A stretch of 64,000 nucleotides of DNA from JBCBGF01 sp039193455 (GCA_039193455.1 JBCCWO010000006.1:62001-126000), one strand, 5' to 3'. Shown: positions 7,330 through 17,694, counted from the stretch's first letter. Notes: generated by a model from the sequence alone, not told the origin. A program made the numbers and translations.

Positions 7330-10300
7330 GACTCACTCGCCGCTTTTTGCCCCTTGAGCCGTTCACGCAGGCTTTGGAACACGACGTAGAGCGCCGGAAT
7401 CACAAAGATGCCGACGAGCGCCGAGGCAATCATGCCCCCGGCCACGCCCGTGCCCACCGCGCGGCGTGATAGCATGGAGGCGCCTTCGGCCGTCACCAGT
7501 GGGATCAGACCAGCGATGAAGGCAAAGCTGGTCATCATCACGGCGCGGAACCGGGCCCCTGCCCCTTCGATGGCGGCATCAATGATTTCGGCCCCGGCCT
7601 CGCGCCGCGCTTTGGCAAACTCTACGATCAGAATGGCGTTCTTGGCCGCAAGCGCCAACAGCACAACGAGGCCGATCTGGGCATAGACGTTGAACGGCAG
7701 GCCTGTGATCAGCAGGGCGAGCATTGCCCCGGCAACGCCAAATGTCACCGACAACAGCACCGGCACCGGAATCGTCCAGCTTTCATACAGCGCGACGAGG
7801 AAAAGATAGGCGAACAGCACGGCCAGCGCGAGAATCCCTGCGGTCTGACCCGCCGCCTGCTTTTCCTGAAGCGCGGTGCCAGTCCACTCATAATCGTAGC
7901 CGGGCGGCAGGTTGGCGTCGGCCACCTGTTCCATCGCTTCGAGCGAGGCGCCCGAGGAATACCCAGGCGCAGGATCGCCGCTGATCTTGGTCGAGCGCTG
8001 ATTGTTGTAGCGTTGCAGCGAGACGGGACCGACTGTGTACTCGGCAGTCGCAAATGCACCGATCGGGACCATGTCGCCGCTGGCCGACCGCACATGCACG
8101 CGTGCAATATCGGTGACGGCATCGCGGAACTCGGGCTCGGCGGTCATGCGCACCTGCCAGGAGCGACCGAAAAGGTTGAAGTCATTCACGTAGGACGACC
8201 CGAGCGTCGGCTGGAGGGCCGCGAAGACGTCCGAGACCGGGACGCCCAGCGCGTAGAGACGCTCGCGGTCGATATCGAGGAAGAGCTGCGGGCTGTCCGC
8301 CGAGAAAGTGGTATAAACACCGGCCAGGCGGTCATCCTGGTTGGCGGCGAAGGACAGACCGCGGGCGACAGTCGCCAGCTCTTCGGCGGTGCGGCCCTGG
8401 GTATCGAGGAGCTGGAATTCAAAGCCTGACCCACTGCCAAGTCCGGCGATTGGCGGCAGGTTGAACGCGATCACCTGTGCCTCGCGCAGGGCCGCGCCAC
8501 GGATCATCGTTTGTTCGATGGCATGGAATACCGAGGTTTCCTCGGTCGTGCGCTCTTCAAAACCCGCCATGGTGACAAGCGCAAAGGCCGCGTTGGATTT
8601 GGCGATGCCATCCAGGATCGAGAACCCGGTCACGGAGGTGACGCTGTCGACACCGGGCAGCGAAAGCAGAAGCTCTTCCACATCGCGCTGTGCATTTACC
8701 GTGCGGTTGACCGAAGCCGCTTCGGGCAGCCGGGTTTCGACGATGAACGACCCCTGATCTTCGGCGGGCAGAAAGCCCGAGGGTACGGTTTGGAACAGGC
8801 CGCCGGTCAGGGCGATAGCACCGGCCAGAAGCGCGAGGCACAGAACCGCGCGCCGCGCAAGCGCGCCAGCCACTGTCGTGTAGCGGTCGCGCACCGCATC
8901 GATGCCTGCCGATATACGTCCGAGGATGCCCGTCTTCGGACCGTGGTGCGGTTTCAGGATGATGGCGCACAAGGCGGGTGAAAGTGTCAGCGCATTGATG
9001 GCGGAAATGACCATCGAGACCGAGACAGCCACAGCAAACTGTTGGAACAGCTGGCCCGAGATCCCGGGAATGAAGGCCACCGGCACAAACACCGACAGCA
9101 GCACCATGGTAATCGCAAGGATCGCCCCGGTGATTTCCTGCATCGCGCTAGAGGCGGCCTCGGCGGCGGTCAGTTCAGGGTTTTCGGCGAGCTTGGCCTC
9201 AACCGCTTCGACCACCACGATCGCATCGTCGACCACGATTCCGATGGCCAGGACAAGCGCGAGAAGCGAGACGGTGTTCAGCGAAAAGCCCATAGCCAGC
9301 ATGACGGCAAACGTGCCCACGAGGGCCACCGGCACGGCAATCAGTGGAACGATCGTGGCGCGGAGCGACCCAAGGAAGATGAACACAACGATGACCACGA
9401 GGACGAAGGCTTCGATCAGCGTGTGCTCAACCTCGGAGATACTGTCTTTCACAAACTCGGAACTGTCCGACACCACCTCGAACGTCATGCCCTCTGGGAA
9501 GGACGGCGACGCGCGCTCGATCGCCGCCTTTACCCCATCCGCGGCGGCAATCGCGTTGCCACCGGGGGCAAGGTAGACACCGATCAGGGTGGATGGCGCC
9601 CCGTTGAATGTGGTTGTCACGTCCGAGCTCTGTGCGCCCAGCGTGACGGTTGCAACGTCGCTGACGCGCACCACGCTGCCATCCTCATTTGCGCGCACAA
9701 TGATGCGCGCGAACTCGTCTGCCGTCTCGAGGCGACCCTTCGTTGTGATGTTGAGCTGCAACCCGGGATCTTCAGTGACCGGCTGCCCCCCGACCCGGCC
9801 GATGGCCGCCTGTACGTTCTGGCTGCGGAGGGCCGCAATGATGTCGCCGGGCGTAAGGTTCAGTGCGGCCAGTCGGTCGACATCCACGTCGATGTTCATT
9901 GCAAACTGGTTAGAGCCGAACATGGACGCATCGCCGATCCCCTCGACCCGTTTGACGGTATCCAAGAGGTTGATGCGCGCGTAGTTTGTCAGATCGGCAC
10001 CGCTGACGCTGTCATTCTCGGCATAAAGCGCGACGCCCAGCAGCAGGGAGGCAGATTTCTTCGACACCTGCACGCCGGTTTGCGTGACCTCAGACGGCAG
10101 CAATGGCTCGGCCAGCGCGACCCGGTTCTGCACGTTGACTGTGGCGATGTCGGGGTCTGTGCCGACCTCGAAACTTATATTGAGGATGTATGTGCCATCC
10201 GCGCCCGAGGTGGAGGACATGTAAATCATGTCATCCACACCAACGACTTTGTCCTCGATCACCTGGGCGACGGTTTGTTCAACAACCTCGGCCCCGGCGC

Positions 10301-10454
10301 CGGGGTAGACCGCGACAACGGACACCTGTGGTGGCACGATGTCGGGGAACTGTTCGACCGGCATGCGGGTCAGCGCGATGAGCCCAGCCAGAAACATCAC
10401 GATCGAGATCACACCCGCAAGCCGCGGTCGCTGAATGAAGATATCCGCGAACAT
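7326..10454 (-). CDS. RND (HAE1/AcrB-type) efflux permease
   Basis: 1042 residues, the full length of AcrB-type pumps. It begins MFADIFIQRPRLAGVISIVMFLAGLIAL and has the GAGAEVVEQTVAQVIED segment, the TM4 Asp pair of the proton relay (GIVVDDAIVVVEAVE) and the repeated second half with SFAFIAGLIPLV and GTGVAGGMIASALVGIF. It exports hydrophobic or amphiphilic compounds across the envelope, driven by protons. The adaptor gene ends two bases upstream, so the two form an operon. No outer-membrane factor or local TetR regulator is present, so the pump probably uses a TolC encoded elsewhere. Confidence 0.93.
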   Translation of the reverse strand: MFADIFIQRPRLAGVISIVMFLAGLIALTRMPVEQFPDIVPPQVSVVAVYPGAGAEVVEQTVAQVIEDKVVGVDDMIYMSSTSGADGTYILNISFEVGTDPDIATVNVQNRVALAEPLLPSEVTQTGVQVSKKSASLLLGVALYAENDSVSGADLTNYARINLLDTVKRVEGIGDASMFGSNQFAMNIDVDVDRLAALNLTPGDIIAALRSQNVQAAIGRVGGQPVTEDPGLQLNITTKGRLETADEFARIIVRANEDGSVVRVSDVATVTLGAQSSDVTTTFNGAPSTLIGVYLAPGGNAIAAADGVKAAIERASPSFPEGMTFEVVSDSSEFVKDSISEVEHTLIEAFVLVVIVVFIFLGSLRATIVPLIAVPVALVGTFAVMLAMGFSLNTVSLLALVLAIGIVVDDAIVVVEAVEAKLAENPELTAAEAASSAMQEITGAILAITMVLLSVFVPVAFIPGISGQLFQQFAVAVSVSMVISAINALTLSPALCAIILKPHHGPKTGILGRISAGIDAVRDRYTTVAGALARRAVLCLALLAGAIALTGGLFQTVPSGFLPAEDQGSFIVETRLPEAASVNRTVNAQRDVEELLLSLPGVDSVTSVTGFSILDGIAKSNAAFALVTMAGFEERTTEETSVFHAIEQTMIRGAALREAQVIAFNLPPIAGLGSGSGFEFQLLDTQGRTAEELATVARGLSFAANQDDRLAGVYTTFSADSPQLFLDIDRERLYALGVPVSDVFAALQPTLGSSYVNDFNLFGRSWQVRMTAEPEFRDAVTDIARVHVRSASGDMVPIGAFATAEYTVGPVSLQRYNNQRSTKISGDPAPGYSSGASLEAMEQVADANLPPGYDYEWTGTALQEKQAAGQTAGILALAVLFAYLFLVALYESWTIPVPVLLSVTFGVAGAMLALLITGLPFNVYAQIGLVVLLALAAKNAILIVEFAKARREAGAEIIDAAIEGAGARFRAVMMTSFAFIAGLIPLVTAEGASMLSRRAVGTGVAGGMIASALVGIFVIPALYVVFQSLRERLKGQKAASES

Positions 10455-10456
10455 GG

Positions 10457-11569
10457 CTAGTTGCTCTCAGCCGGAGCTGCATCAACCGGCGCGCCGAGCC
10501 GCACCTTGTTGACGCCGTCGGTAATGACCTCTTCCCCGGGTGTGAGCCCGTTGGTGATGACCGCAAACCCCTGGCTGGTCCGCCCAACCTCGACGCGACG
10601 TTGCTCGGCAACGCTCCCCTCGCCCACGACAAGCACGAACGCACCCTGGACGTCACGCTGCACGGCCTGCTGCGGGATCGCCAGTTCGGGCGTGCCTGCC
10701 TGTGCGGTGAGCGTAACCTCTACAAGTTCCTGGTCGAGCAGACGGCCATCGGGATTGTCGAACCGGGCGCGCATTTGGACGCTGTCCGTTCCCGTGGTCA
10801 CAGTCGTATCAATGAAATCGACATCGCCGGGCGTGTCGTAGACGGTCCCATTGGCCAGACGGAGCGTCACCGCCGCAATATTGCTCGCCGTGCCGGCGTC
10901 GACATTTTCGAGATAGTCGCGCAGGCTGGCGGTCGGCACCTGAAACTCTGCATGGATCGGGTCGAGCTTGGTCATCGCCGCCAACGCCCCACTTTGTGGG
11001 CTGATGAATGCCCCCGCATCGAATGCCGCCGGTCCGATGATCCCGGCGAACGGGGCCATAATTTCAGTGTAAGACAGGTTGATCTCGGCCCGGTCCAAGG
11101 CCGCAGACAGCCGCACAACGTCGCCTTCGCGGGCCGCAAGCTCGGCCTCGACATTATCGAGCACCGCCTGCGCGACCGTATCGCGTGCGACGAGTTCGGC
11201 CTGACGATCGCGTTCGAGCTGTGCGACATCGCGGGCCGCCTCGGCCGACTGCAGGGCCCCGCGGGCCTCGGCCACGGCTGCCGCAAAGAGGCTTGGGTCA
11301 ATGCGGAACAAAAGCTGACCCGCGTCCACGCGATCGCCGGGCTCGAAGAGCACCTCTTGCAGGGTCCCGCTGACCTGCGCGACCAGACTGACGCGGCTGT
11401 CCGCGTCGAGGCGACCATTGTAGGTGACGGTGATATCGAGATCGCGTTCTTCGGCGAGTGCCGAGACTACCGCCGGTGGCGGCGCGTCCTGTGCAAAGCT
11501 GACTTGGGAAAAGAGTGCTATCGTGATTGCGAGGACTGCCTTGGGCATCCACGGGCAATGCTGAAACAT
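10457..11569 (-). CDS. RND efflux periplasmic adaptor (membrane fusion protein)
   Basis: 370 residues with a signal sequence (hydrophobic part about 8-25, cleavage near FAQ-D). The lipoyl half-motifs (RVSLVAQVSGTLQEVLFEPGDRVDAGQLLFRID and later EINLSYTEIMAPFAGIIG) flank a coiled-coil hairpin at about 100-150 rich in Ala, Glu and Arg, followed by beta-barrel and membrane-proximal domains. There is no N-terminal lipobox Cys. It bridges the RND pump encoded immediately downstream to an outer-membrane channel. An alternative start is the second ATG (MPKAV, 11548), which gives a more typical signal peptide. Confidence 0.9.
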   Translation of the reverse strand: MFQHCPWMPKAVLAITIALFSQVSFAQDAPPPAVVSALAEERDLDITVTYNGRLDADSRVSLVAQVSGTLQEVLFEPGDRVDAGQLLFRIDPSLFAAAVAEARGALQSAEAARDVAQLERDRQAELVARDTVAQAVLDNVEAELAAREGDVVRLSAALDRAEINLSYTEIMAPFAGIIGPAAFDAGAFISPQSGALAAMTKLDPIHAEFQVPTASLRDYLENVDAGTASNIAAVTLRLANGTVYDTPGDVDFIDTTVTTGTDSVQMRARFDNPDGRLLDQELVEVTLTAQAGTPELAIPQQAVQRDVQGAFVLVVGEGSVAEQRRVEVGRTSQGFAVITNGLTPGEEVITDGVNKVRLGAPVDAAPAESN

Positions 11570-11801
11570 GTATATGGGTCCGATCTACGCGCCTTTGTTG
11601 GGTGCCATGGTTGGCGCGGGTGCGGCAGTTTGTCAACGCGGCCAAAACAGTGGTAGGACGCAAAATGTCCGCTTGGCGGGGCCATGCGGGCGGCGCATAT
11701 TTGCAGTGCAAACGTGTCGACGCGGGCGCCCTGGGGGAGGTTAGGTACAAGATGCTGGTCGGCGCGCGCGGCTCACAGAAGAAATAACACAAGGGCAGCA
11801 C

Positions 11802-14663
11802 GTGAGCGACGGCGGAACCTTCCTGATAATCATTGCATTGCTGCCGTTTCTTGGGGCTCTTGTCCCCGGCATCATGATCCGTGCGGGCCGTACCGCCTGC
11901 GCTACCTTTACCGCGGTTCCGACGGGCCTGGCCCTGATCATGCTTTTGATCCTGGCGCCCTCTGTGATGCGGGGTGAGGTCGTGCAGGCCGAGCTTTCCT
12001 GGCTGCCGCAACTGGGGCTGTCGGTGTCCTTCTTCCTTGACGGGCTGGGGTTGCTCTTTGCGGGTATGGTGCTGGGCGTGGGGTTGCTGATCACGCTGTA
12101 CGCGCGGTTCTACTTGTCGGGCGACGATCCGATGGGGCAGTTCTACACCTACCTGCTGCTCTTTCAGGGCGCGATGCTGGGCATTGTGATTTCCGACAAC
12201 ATTCTGCTTTTGCTCATTTTCTGGGAACTGACATCGCTATCGTCCTTTCTGCTGATCGGATATTGGAAACACTTGCCCGAGGGGCGGCAAGGCGCGCGCA
12301 TGGCGTTGACCGTCACCGGCGCGGGCGGGCTGGCGCTGATTGCGGGGCTTTTGATCCTGGGCAATATCGCGGGCAGCTATAACCTGACCGACATTCTGCA
12401 GGCGGGCGATGCGATCCGCGCATCCGAGTGGTATCTACCCGCCCTTATCCTGATCCTGATTGGCGCCTTCACGAAGTCTGCACAGTTTCCGTTCCACTTC
12501 TGGCTGCCCCATGCCATGGCCGCCCCGACGCCGGTGTCGGCCTATCTGCATTCGGCGACGATGGTGAAGGCGGGCGTGTTTCTGATGGCGCGCCTGTGGC
12601 CGGTGCTGTCGGGCACGGATGCGTGGTTCTACATCGTTGCGTCCATAGGGTTGATCACCATGGTGCTTGGCGCGTTGATCGCGCTGTTCAAGGACGATCT
12701 GAAGGCCCTGCTTGCCTTTTCCACGGTCAGCCACCTTGGGCTCTTGACCATGCTCTTGGGCTTTGGGACCCAGGCGGCCGCCGTTGCCGCGGTCTTCCAC
12801 ATCATCAACCACCTGACCTTCAAGGCCGCGCTCTTCATGACCGCCGGGATTGTGGATCACGAGGCGCACACGCGCGACATCAAGCGCCTGGGCGGCTTGC
12901 GCCATCTGATGCCTGTCACCTTCGTGATCGGGACGGTCGGGGCCTTATCGATGGCAGGCATTCCCCTGTTCAACGGGTTCCTTTCAAAGGAAATGATGCT
13001 TGAGGAAGCCTCGCACACCGACTGGCTGAGCAATCGCTATCTGGTGCCGGCGCTTGCCACGCTGGGCTCCTTGATGTCGGCGGCTTATTCCTATCGCTTT
13101 GTCTCCCATGTCTTCCTAGGCCCGGTGCGCGAGGACTATCCGCATACGCCCCATGACCCCCCGTTTGGCATGTGGGTCGCCCCGGCGCTTTTGGCGGTTT
13201 TGGTGGTGGCCATCGGCGTTGCGCCGTTTCTGGCCGAAGGGCTTGTGACAGTAGCCGCAAACGCCGTCACAGGTGCTGATCTGCACCCGCATCTCAAGAT
13301 CTGGCACGGGGTCACACCGGCGCTGTGGATGTCGGTCATCGCTCTTGTCGGAGGCGCGGTATTGCTTGCTGCGCATGCGCCGCTGGATCGGCTTTGGATC
13401 GCCGCGCCGCGCCCTGAGGCGAAGACAATTTTCGACCGGTTGATTGCCGCTGTTGTCACCGCCACGCGGGCTTTAACCGAGGCCACGCATAATGGCGCAA
13501 ACAGCAGGTATCTTGCCATATTCACCGTGACGGCGGTGCTGTTCGGCTGGGTGGCCTTCTCCGGCAGCGGGCTTGCCGCGCCCACGCGCGAATTGCTGCC
13601 CGTCCCGATGGTGATTGCCGTCGGCTGGATCCTGATGATCGTGGCCACCGGATCGCTGGTGATCATGCACCACCGGCGGTTTCGGGCACTTGTACTGATT
13701 GGCATTATTGGGCTGTCGATTTCGGCCGGGTTTGTCTATCTATCCGCCCCCGATCTCGCGCTGACGCAGATTTCGGTCGAGACAGTGACGATCATGCTCT
13801 TGCTTCTGGCCCTGCATTTCCTGCCGCAGGCCACGCCACGGGAAAGCTCAACCGGGCGCAAGTTACGGGATGGGGTCATCGCGCTCGCCGCAGGCGGCGG
13901 CGTCGGGGGGCTGGCCTATGCGTTTTTGATGCGCGATGTCGACACGATTTCGGGCTTTCACTTGGACAACAGCTACGAAGGCGGGGGCGGCACCAATGTC
14001 GTGAACGTCATCCTCGTCGATTTCCGGGGATATGACACCTATGGCGAGATCATTGTTCTTGGCGTTGCGGGTTTGGTGATCTTTGCGCTGATGCACGCGC
14101 TGTTGGACGGCCCGGCGGCGCGGCGCCTGCGCAACGCCGATTACGCAAAAGACCTGTCCCGAGACCGGCATCCGATGATGATGGTGGTGGTCACCCGGGT
14201 GTTGATGCCAATCGCGCTGGTGGTCGGTCTCTACATCTTCCTGCGGGGCCATAACCAACCAGGTGGGGGCTTTGTGGCGGGGCTTGTCGTCGCGATTGCG
14301 TTGCTGATGCAATATATGGCGTCGGGCTTTGCCTGGACGCAGGAACGCAAGAAGATCGAGTATCACACATTGATTGGTCTGGGCGTCGTGATTGCCGGGC
14401 TTACGGGTGCCGGTGCCTGGCTCGCCGGCCAACCCTTCCTGACCAGCGCATTCACCTACGTGCATCTGCCCCCGATCGAAGAGTTCGAACTGGCGACGGC
14501 CATGCTGTTTGACCTGGGCGTGTTTCTGACCGTTTTGGGCGCGGTGATGCTGATGCTCTACAGCCTGTCGCGGATCGCGCGGTTTGCGGGCACCTCGGTG
14601 AATGTCGAGCCGATGGACTACGATCCCGGCGACCCAGCCTACGACGATGGGGTGGAGCGCTGA
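11802..14663 (+). CDS. mrpA: Na+/H+ antiporter subunit A fused to subunit B
   Basis: 953 residues, GTG start. Residues 1 to about 790 are the NuoL-like MrpA subunit: the conserved antiporter region with SAQFPFHFWLPHAMAAPTPVSAYLHSATMVKAG, the GLLTMLLGFGTQAAAVAAVFHIINHLTFKAALFM segment, and the long tail. From about 825 the chain becomes an MrpB domain (RHPMMMVVVTRVLMPIALVV, then FLRGHNQPGGGFVAGL). Such an A-B fusion is the norm in group-2 (PhaAB-type) Mrp systems. It is the first gene of a seven-function operon that exports Na+ or K+ in exchange for protons, important for pH and salt tolerance in a marine cell. The divergent efflux operon starts 230 bases upstream. Confidence 0.95.
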   Translation: MSDGGTFLIIIALLPFLGALVPGIMIRAGRTACATFTAVPTGLALIMLLILAPSVMRGEVVQAELSWLPQLGLSVSFFLDGLGLLFAGMVLGVGLLITLYARFYLSGDDPMGQFYTYLLLFQGAMLGIVISDNILLLLIFWELTSLSSFLLIGYWKHLPEGRQGARMALTVTGAGGLALIAGLLILGNIAGSYNLTDILQAGDAIRASEWYLPALILILIGAFTKSAQFPFHFWLPHAMAAPTPVSAYLHSATMVKAGVFLMARLWPVLSGTDAWFYIVASIGLITMVLGALIALFKDDLKALLAFSTVSHLGLLTMLLGFGTQAAAVAAVFHIINHLTFKAALFMTAGIVDHEAHTRDIKRLGGLRHLMPVTFVIGTVGALSMAGIPLFNGFLSKEMMLEEASHTDWLSNRYLVPALATLGSLMSAAYSYRFVSHVFLGPVREDYPHTPHDPPFGMWVAPALLAVLVVAIGVAPFLAEGLVTVAANAVTGADLHPHLKIWHGVTPALWMSVIALVGGAVLLAAHAPLDRLWIAAPRPEAKTIFDRLIAAVVTATRALTEATHNGANSRYLAIFTVTAVLFGWVAFSGSGLAAPTRELLPVPMVIAVGWILMIVATGSLVIMHHRRFRALVLIGIIGLSISAGFVYLSAPDLALTQISVETVTIMLLLLALHFLPQATPRESSTGRKLRDGVIALAAGGGVGGLAYAFLMRDVDTISGFHLDNSYEGGGGTNVVNVILVDFRGYDTYGEIIVLGVAGLVIFALMHALLDGPAARRLRNADYAKDLSRDRHPMMMVVVTRVLMPIALVVGLYIFLRGHNQPGGGFVAGLVVAIALLMQYMASGFAWTQERKKIEYHTLIGLGVVIAGLTGAGAWLAGQPFLTSAFTYVHLPPIEEFELATAMLFDLGVFLTVLGAVMLMLYSLSRIARFAGTSVNVEPMDYDPGDPAYDDGVER

Positions 14664-14664
14664 G

Positions 14665-15021
14665 ATGGAGATCCTGATTGCAAGTACGGTCGGGGTGCTG
14701 ACAGCGGGGGGCGTGTACCTGATCCTGCGGCTGCGGAGCTTTCCCGTCATCCTCGGAATCGCGCTGCTGTCCTACGCGGTGAACGTCTTTCTCTTTGCCA
14801 GCGGGCGGCTGGCGATCGACCAGTCGCCGATCCTCGCGAAGTATGGCGAGGCGAGCTATACCGATCCGCTGCCTCAGGCGCTGGTGCTGACGGCCATCGT
14901 GATCTCATTCGGCATGACAGCCGTTCTGGTGATGATCGGGCTGGCCGCGTACCTTGAAGCGGGACACGACCGGATCGACATCGTCGAGGGCGAAGACGAC
15001 GCCGGAGACGCGCAGTCATGA
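14665..15021 (+). CDS. mrpC: Na+/H+ antiporter subunit C
   Basis: 118 residues, NuoK-like, with three membrane helices and the typical PLPQALVLTAIVISFGMTAVLVMI segment. I place the start at the ATG at 14665, one base after the mrpA stop and with GGTGGAG upstream; a longer frame from 14602 would overlap mrpA by about 60 bases and adds non-family sequence. The stop overlaps the mrpD start (ATGA). Component of the hetero-oligomeric Mrp complex. Confidence 0.93.
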   Translation: MEILIASTVGVLTAGGVYLILRLRSFPVILGIALLSYAVNVFLFASGRLAIDQSPILAKYGEASYTDPLPQALVLTAIVISFGMTAVLVMIGLAAYLEAGHDRIDIVEGEDDAGDAQS

Positions 15022-16550
15022 TGCACGCAATCATCCTGCCCGTCGTGCTGCCGGCGATGCTGGCCCCGCTCATCGGCTTCGTCATGCGCCACGACATCAC
15101 CCTGGCGCGAACGGCATCGGTGGCAGGAACGGTTGTCTCGTTTGCCATCGCCATTGGGCTCGCACAGTTGGCCGCGGGGGGTGAGACCCACATTTACCGG
15201 CTGGGCGATTGGCCTGCCCCGTTCGGGATCGTGCTGGTCCTTGACCGCCTTTCGGCCCTGATGGTGCTGCTCACTTCGACACTTGCCCTGATCGTCCTGA
15301 TCCATGCCATCGCGACCGGGTGGGACGCGCGCGGGCGGCATTTTCATGCCCTCTTTCAGTTTCAACTGATGGGTATCTGCGGCGCGTTCCTGACCGGCGA
15401 TGTGTTTAACCTGTTTGTCTTCTTCGAAGTTCTGCTGATCGCCTCATACGGGTTGATGATCCATTCGGGCGGGCGCGAGCGGATGCGGGCGGGGCTGCAA
15501 TACGTGGTCATGAACCTTGCGGGGTCGACGCTGTTTCTGTTTGCGCTGGGGACGCTTTACGGGGCGACTGGCACGCTTAACATCGCAGATCTGGCTGCGC
15601 GGATACCAGAGATCCCGGCTGAGGAAGCCGCCTTGGTGCGCGTTGCGGCAATGCTGCTGATGATCGTCTTTGCGGTGAAGGCGGCGCTCTTTCCGGTGCA
15701 GTTCTGGCTGCCTGCAACCTACGCCAACGCGCCCGCGCCTGTGGCCGCACTGTTTGCGATCATGACCAAGGTGGGCGCCTACGCGATCCTGCGGGTCCAC
15801 ACGATTTCGTTCGGGCCGGGCATCGGCAGTACCGAAGACCTGGCCAGCACATGGCTTTTTCCGGCGGCGATCGTGACCATCGCGGTCGGCGCATTCGGGG
15901 TGATCGGCGCGCGGCGGCTCATGTCGCTGATCGCATTCTCTGTGGTGGGGTCGATGGGCACGCTGCTGGTCGCTGTTGCGGCCTTCTCGCCCGGGGCGAC
16001 CACGGCTGCGCTCTACTACATGGTGCATTCGACCTTTGCTGCGGCCTGTCTGTTCCTGATCGGGGATCTCGTCGTCACGCGACGGCGGGGCGATACGCTG
16101 AGCGCGGTGCCCGCCACGGTCGAAAACGGCCTGCTTGCGGCGTTGTTCTTTGCGGCGGCCATCGGCATGGCGGGCATGCCACCGCTCAGCGGGTTTCTTG
16201 GCAAGCTGTTGGTCCTTGATGCGCTGCGGGATCCCGGCCTGATCGGCTGGGCGTGGACAGCGATCCTGGTGGGCTCGCTCTTGACGATTGTTGGGTTTGC
16301 GCGGGCGGGGAGTGTTCTGTTTTGGAAATCAACCGAAGCGACCTTGAGCGCTGATGCAACCGAGGATGCACCGGCGGCCAGAGCTACGGCGCTGGAACTT
16401 GCGCCCGCCATGGCGGGGCTGGCGATGCTCGCCGGGCTCGCGATCTTTGCCGGACCGGTGGCGACCTACCTGGAGGCTGCGTCGGCACAGCTTTATGACC
16501 GCGCCGGATACATGTCCGCGGTGCTGGGACCAGCGGAGGCAGAGGGTTAG
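15018..16550 (+). CDS. mrpD: Na+/H+ antiporter subunit D
   Basis: 510 residues, NuoM/NuoN-like proton-translocating subunit with about 14 helices. Landmarks are GDVFNLFVFFEVLLIASYGLM (with the conserved Glu in TM5), KAALFPVQFWLPATYANAPAPVAALFAIMTKVGAYAI and the MPPLSGFLGK loop. Start overlaps the mrpC stop by four bases; mrpE follows after three bases. Confidence 0.95.
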   Translation: MMHAIILPVVLPAMLAPLIGFVMRHDITLARTASVAGTVVSFAIAIGLAQLAAGGETHIYRLGDWPAPFGIVLVLDRLSALMVLLTSTLALIVLIHAIATGWDARGRHFHALFQFQLMGICGAFLTGDVFNLFVFFEVLLIASYGLMIHSGGRERMRAGLQYVVMNLAGSTLFLFALGTLYGATGTLNIADLAARIPEIPAEEAALVRVAAMLLMIVFAVKAALFPVQFWLPATYANAPAPVAALFAIMTKVGAYAILRVHTISFGPGIGSTEDLASTWLFPAAIVTIAVGAFGVIGARRLMSLIAFSVVGSMGTLLVAVAAFSPGATTAALYYMVHSTFAAACLFLIGDLVVTRRRGDTLSAVPATVENGLLAALFFAAAIGMAGMPPLSGFLGKLLVLDALRDPGLIGWAWTAILVGSLLTIVGFARAGSVLFWKSTEATLSADATEDAPAARATALELAPAMAGLAMLAGLAIFAGPVATYLEAASAQLYDRAGYMSAVLGPAEAEG

Positions 16551-16553
16551 ACG

Positions 16554-17045
16554 ATGCTGCGACACCTGATCCCGCACCCTTTTCTCAGCCTTGCACTGCT
16601 GTTTGTGTGGCTTGCGCTCGTCAACACGGTGACCGTTGGCAACCTCATCCTGGGGACGGCCTTTGGTCTGATCATCCCCATGATCACGGCGGCCTATTGG
16701 CCCGACCGCCCGCATATCGCGCGTCCCAGGAAGGTGATCGAGTACGTGTTCATCGTCCTCTGGGACATCGTCATTGCAAACGTTCAGGTGGCAAAGATCA
16801 TCCTGTTTCGGCGCGAGGCCGACATTCACTCCAAATGGGTGCCGGTCCCTTTAGAGCTGACATCGGCCGAGGCGATCACCGTGTTGGCGGGGACGATCAC
16901 CATGACACCGGGCACGGTGTCTACCATGCTGTCAGCGGATGGGGGATGTATCCTTGTCCATTGCCTGCATACGGACGACCCCGAGGCCATGCGCGACCAG
17001 ATCAAAGCCCGCTATGAGACGCGGCTGAAGGAGATTTTCCCATGA
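16554..17045 (+). CDS. mrpE: Na+/H+ antiporter subunit E
   Basis: 163 residues. Hydrophobic N-terminus with two close helices, then a cytoplasmic domain containing PLELTSAEAITVLAGTITMTPGTVS and the HCLHTDDPE segment, both diagnostic of MrpE (MnhE). Its stop overlaps the mrpF start by four bases (ATGA). Needed for assembly or full activity of the Mrp complex in characterised systems. Confidence 0.94.
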   Translation: MLRHLIPHPFLSLALLFVWLALVNTVTVGNLILGTAFGLIIPMITAAYWPDRPHIARPRKVIEYVFIVLWDIVIANVQVAKIILFRREADIHSKWVPVPLELTSAEAITVLAGTITMTPGTVSTMLSADGGCILVHCLHTDDPEAMRDQIKARYETRLKEIFP

Positions 17046-17311
17046 TCGAATATGCACTGCTCTTTGCGGCCACCTGTTATGGCGTCGCGCTGTTGTTCGA
17101 TCTTTGGCGCATGGCCGTGGGCCCGGATGCCGCCGACAGAATCCTGGCGCTTGATACCATGGTCATCAATACGATTGCGCTGCTTGTTCTCTACGGGATC
17201 TGGCGGGGGACGGCGGTGTATTTCGAGGCCGCGATGCTTTTTGCCATGGTGGGCTTTGTCTCAACAGTCGCATACTGCCGCTACATCCTGCGCGGCGACA
17301 TCATCGAGTAG
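17042..17311 (+). CDS. mrpF: Na+/H+ antiporter subunit F
   Basis: 89 residues with three helices and the MrpF signature GPDAADRILALDTMVINTIALLVL, in which the conserved Asp residues lie at the start of the second helix. Starts in the ATGA overlap with mrpE and is followed at once by mrpG. Confidence 0.94.
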   Translation: MIEYALLFAATCYGVALLFDLWRMAVGPDAADRILALDTMVINTIALLVLYGIWRGTAVYFEAAMLFAMVGFVSTVAYCRYILRGDIIE

Positions 17312-17319
17312 GAGTGTCC

Positions 17320-17694
17320 ATGCCTCTGATCGCAGAAATCCTGATTGCTCTGTTCTTGGTTGTCAGCGGTGTGTTTGGCTTTGTGGGCTCATACGGGCTC
17401 ATCAAACTGAAAGACAGCATCCAGCGCCTGCATGCGCCGACCAAGGCCACCACCCTTGGTGTCGGCGGTGTTTTGATCGCATCGATGATCTATTTCTACG
17501 CCGAGACTGGCCACGTGTCTTTCCACGAGCTGATGATTACGCTGTTCCTGTTTCTGACCGCCCCCATCACCGCGAACTTTATCGCCAAAGCCTATATGGC
17601 GAAAAACACCCGGGAAGATGAGGTACCGCCCAGTACGGGGGACTATGGCTGGTCGGTCTACGACGATCCGCCGGAAAGCCCGCAACAGCCGTAA
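17320..17694 (+). CDS. mrpG: Na+/H+ antiporter subunit G
   Basis: 124 residues, three helices, with the MrpG segment FVGSYGLIKLKDSIQRLHAPTKATTLGVGGVLIASMIYF. I prefer the ATG at 17320, which has AGGAG five bases upstream; a GTG two codons earlier (17314) lies inside that ribosome-binding site. Last gene of the mrp operon. Its stop is 13 bases from the stop of the convergent small gene at 17708-17842. Confidence 0.92.
   Translation: MPLIAEILIALFLVVSGVFGFVGSYGLIKLKDSIQRLHAPTKATTLGVGGVLIASMIYFYAETGHVSFHELMITLFLFLTAPITANFIAKAYMAKNTREDEVPPSTGDYGWSVYDDPPESPQQP

Noticed and set aside
9042..10460. 472-codon plus-strand frame opposite the RND pump
   Set aside because: Antisense shadow of a clear AcrB-type gene; composition rich in Arg, Gly and His, no motif.
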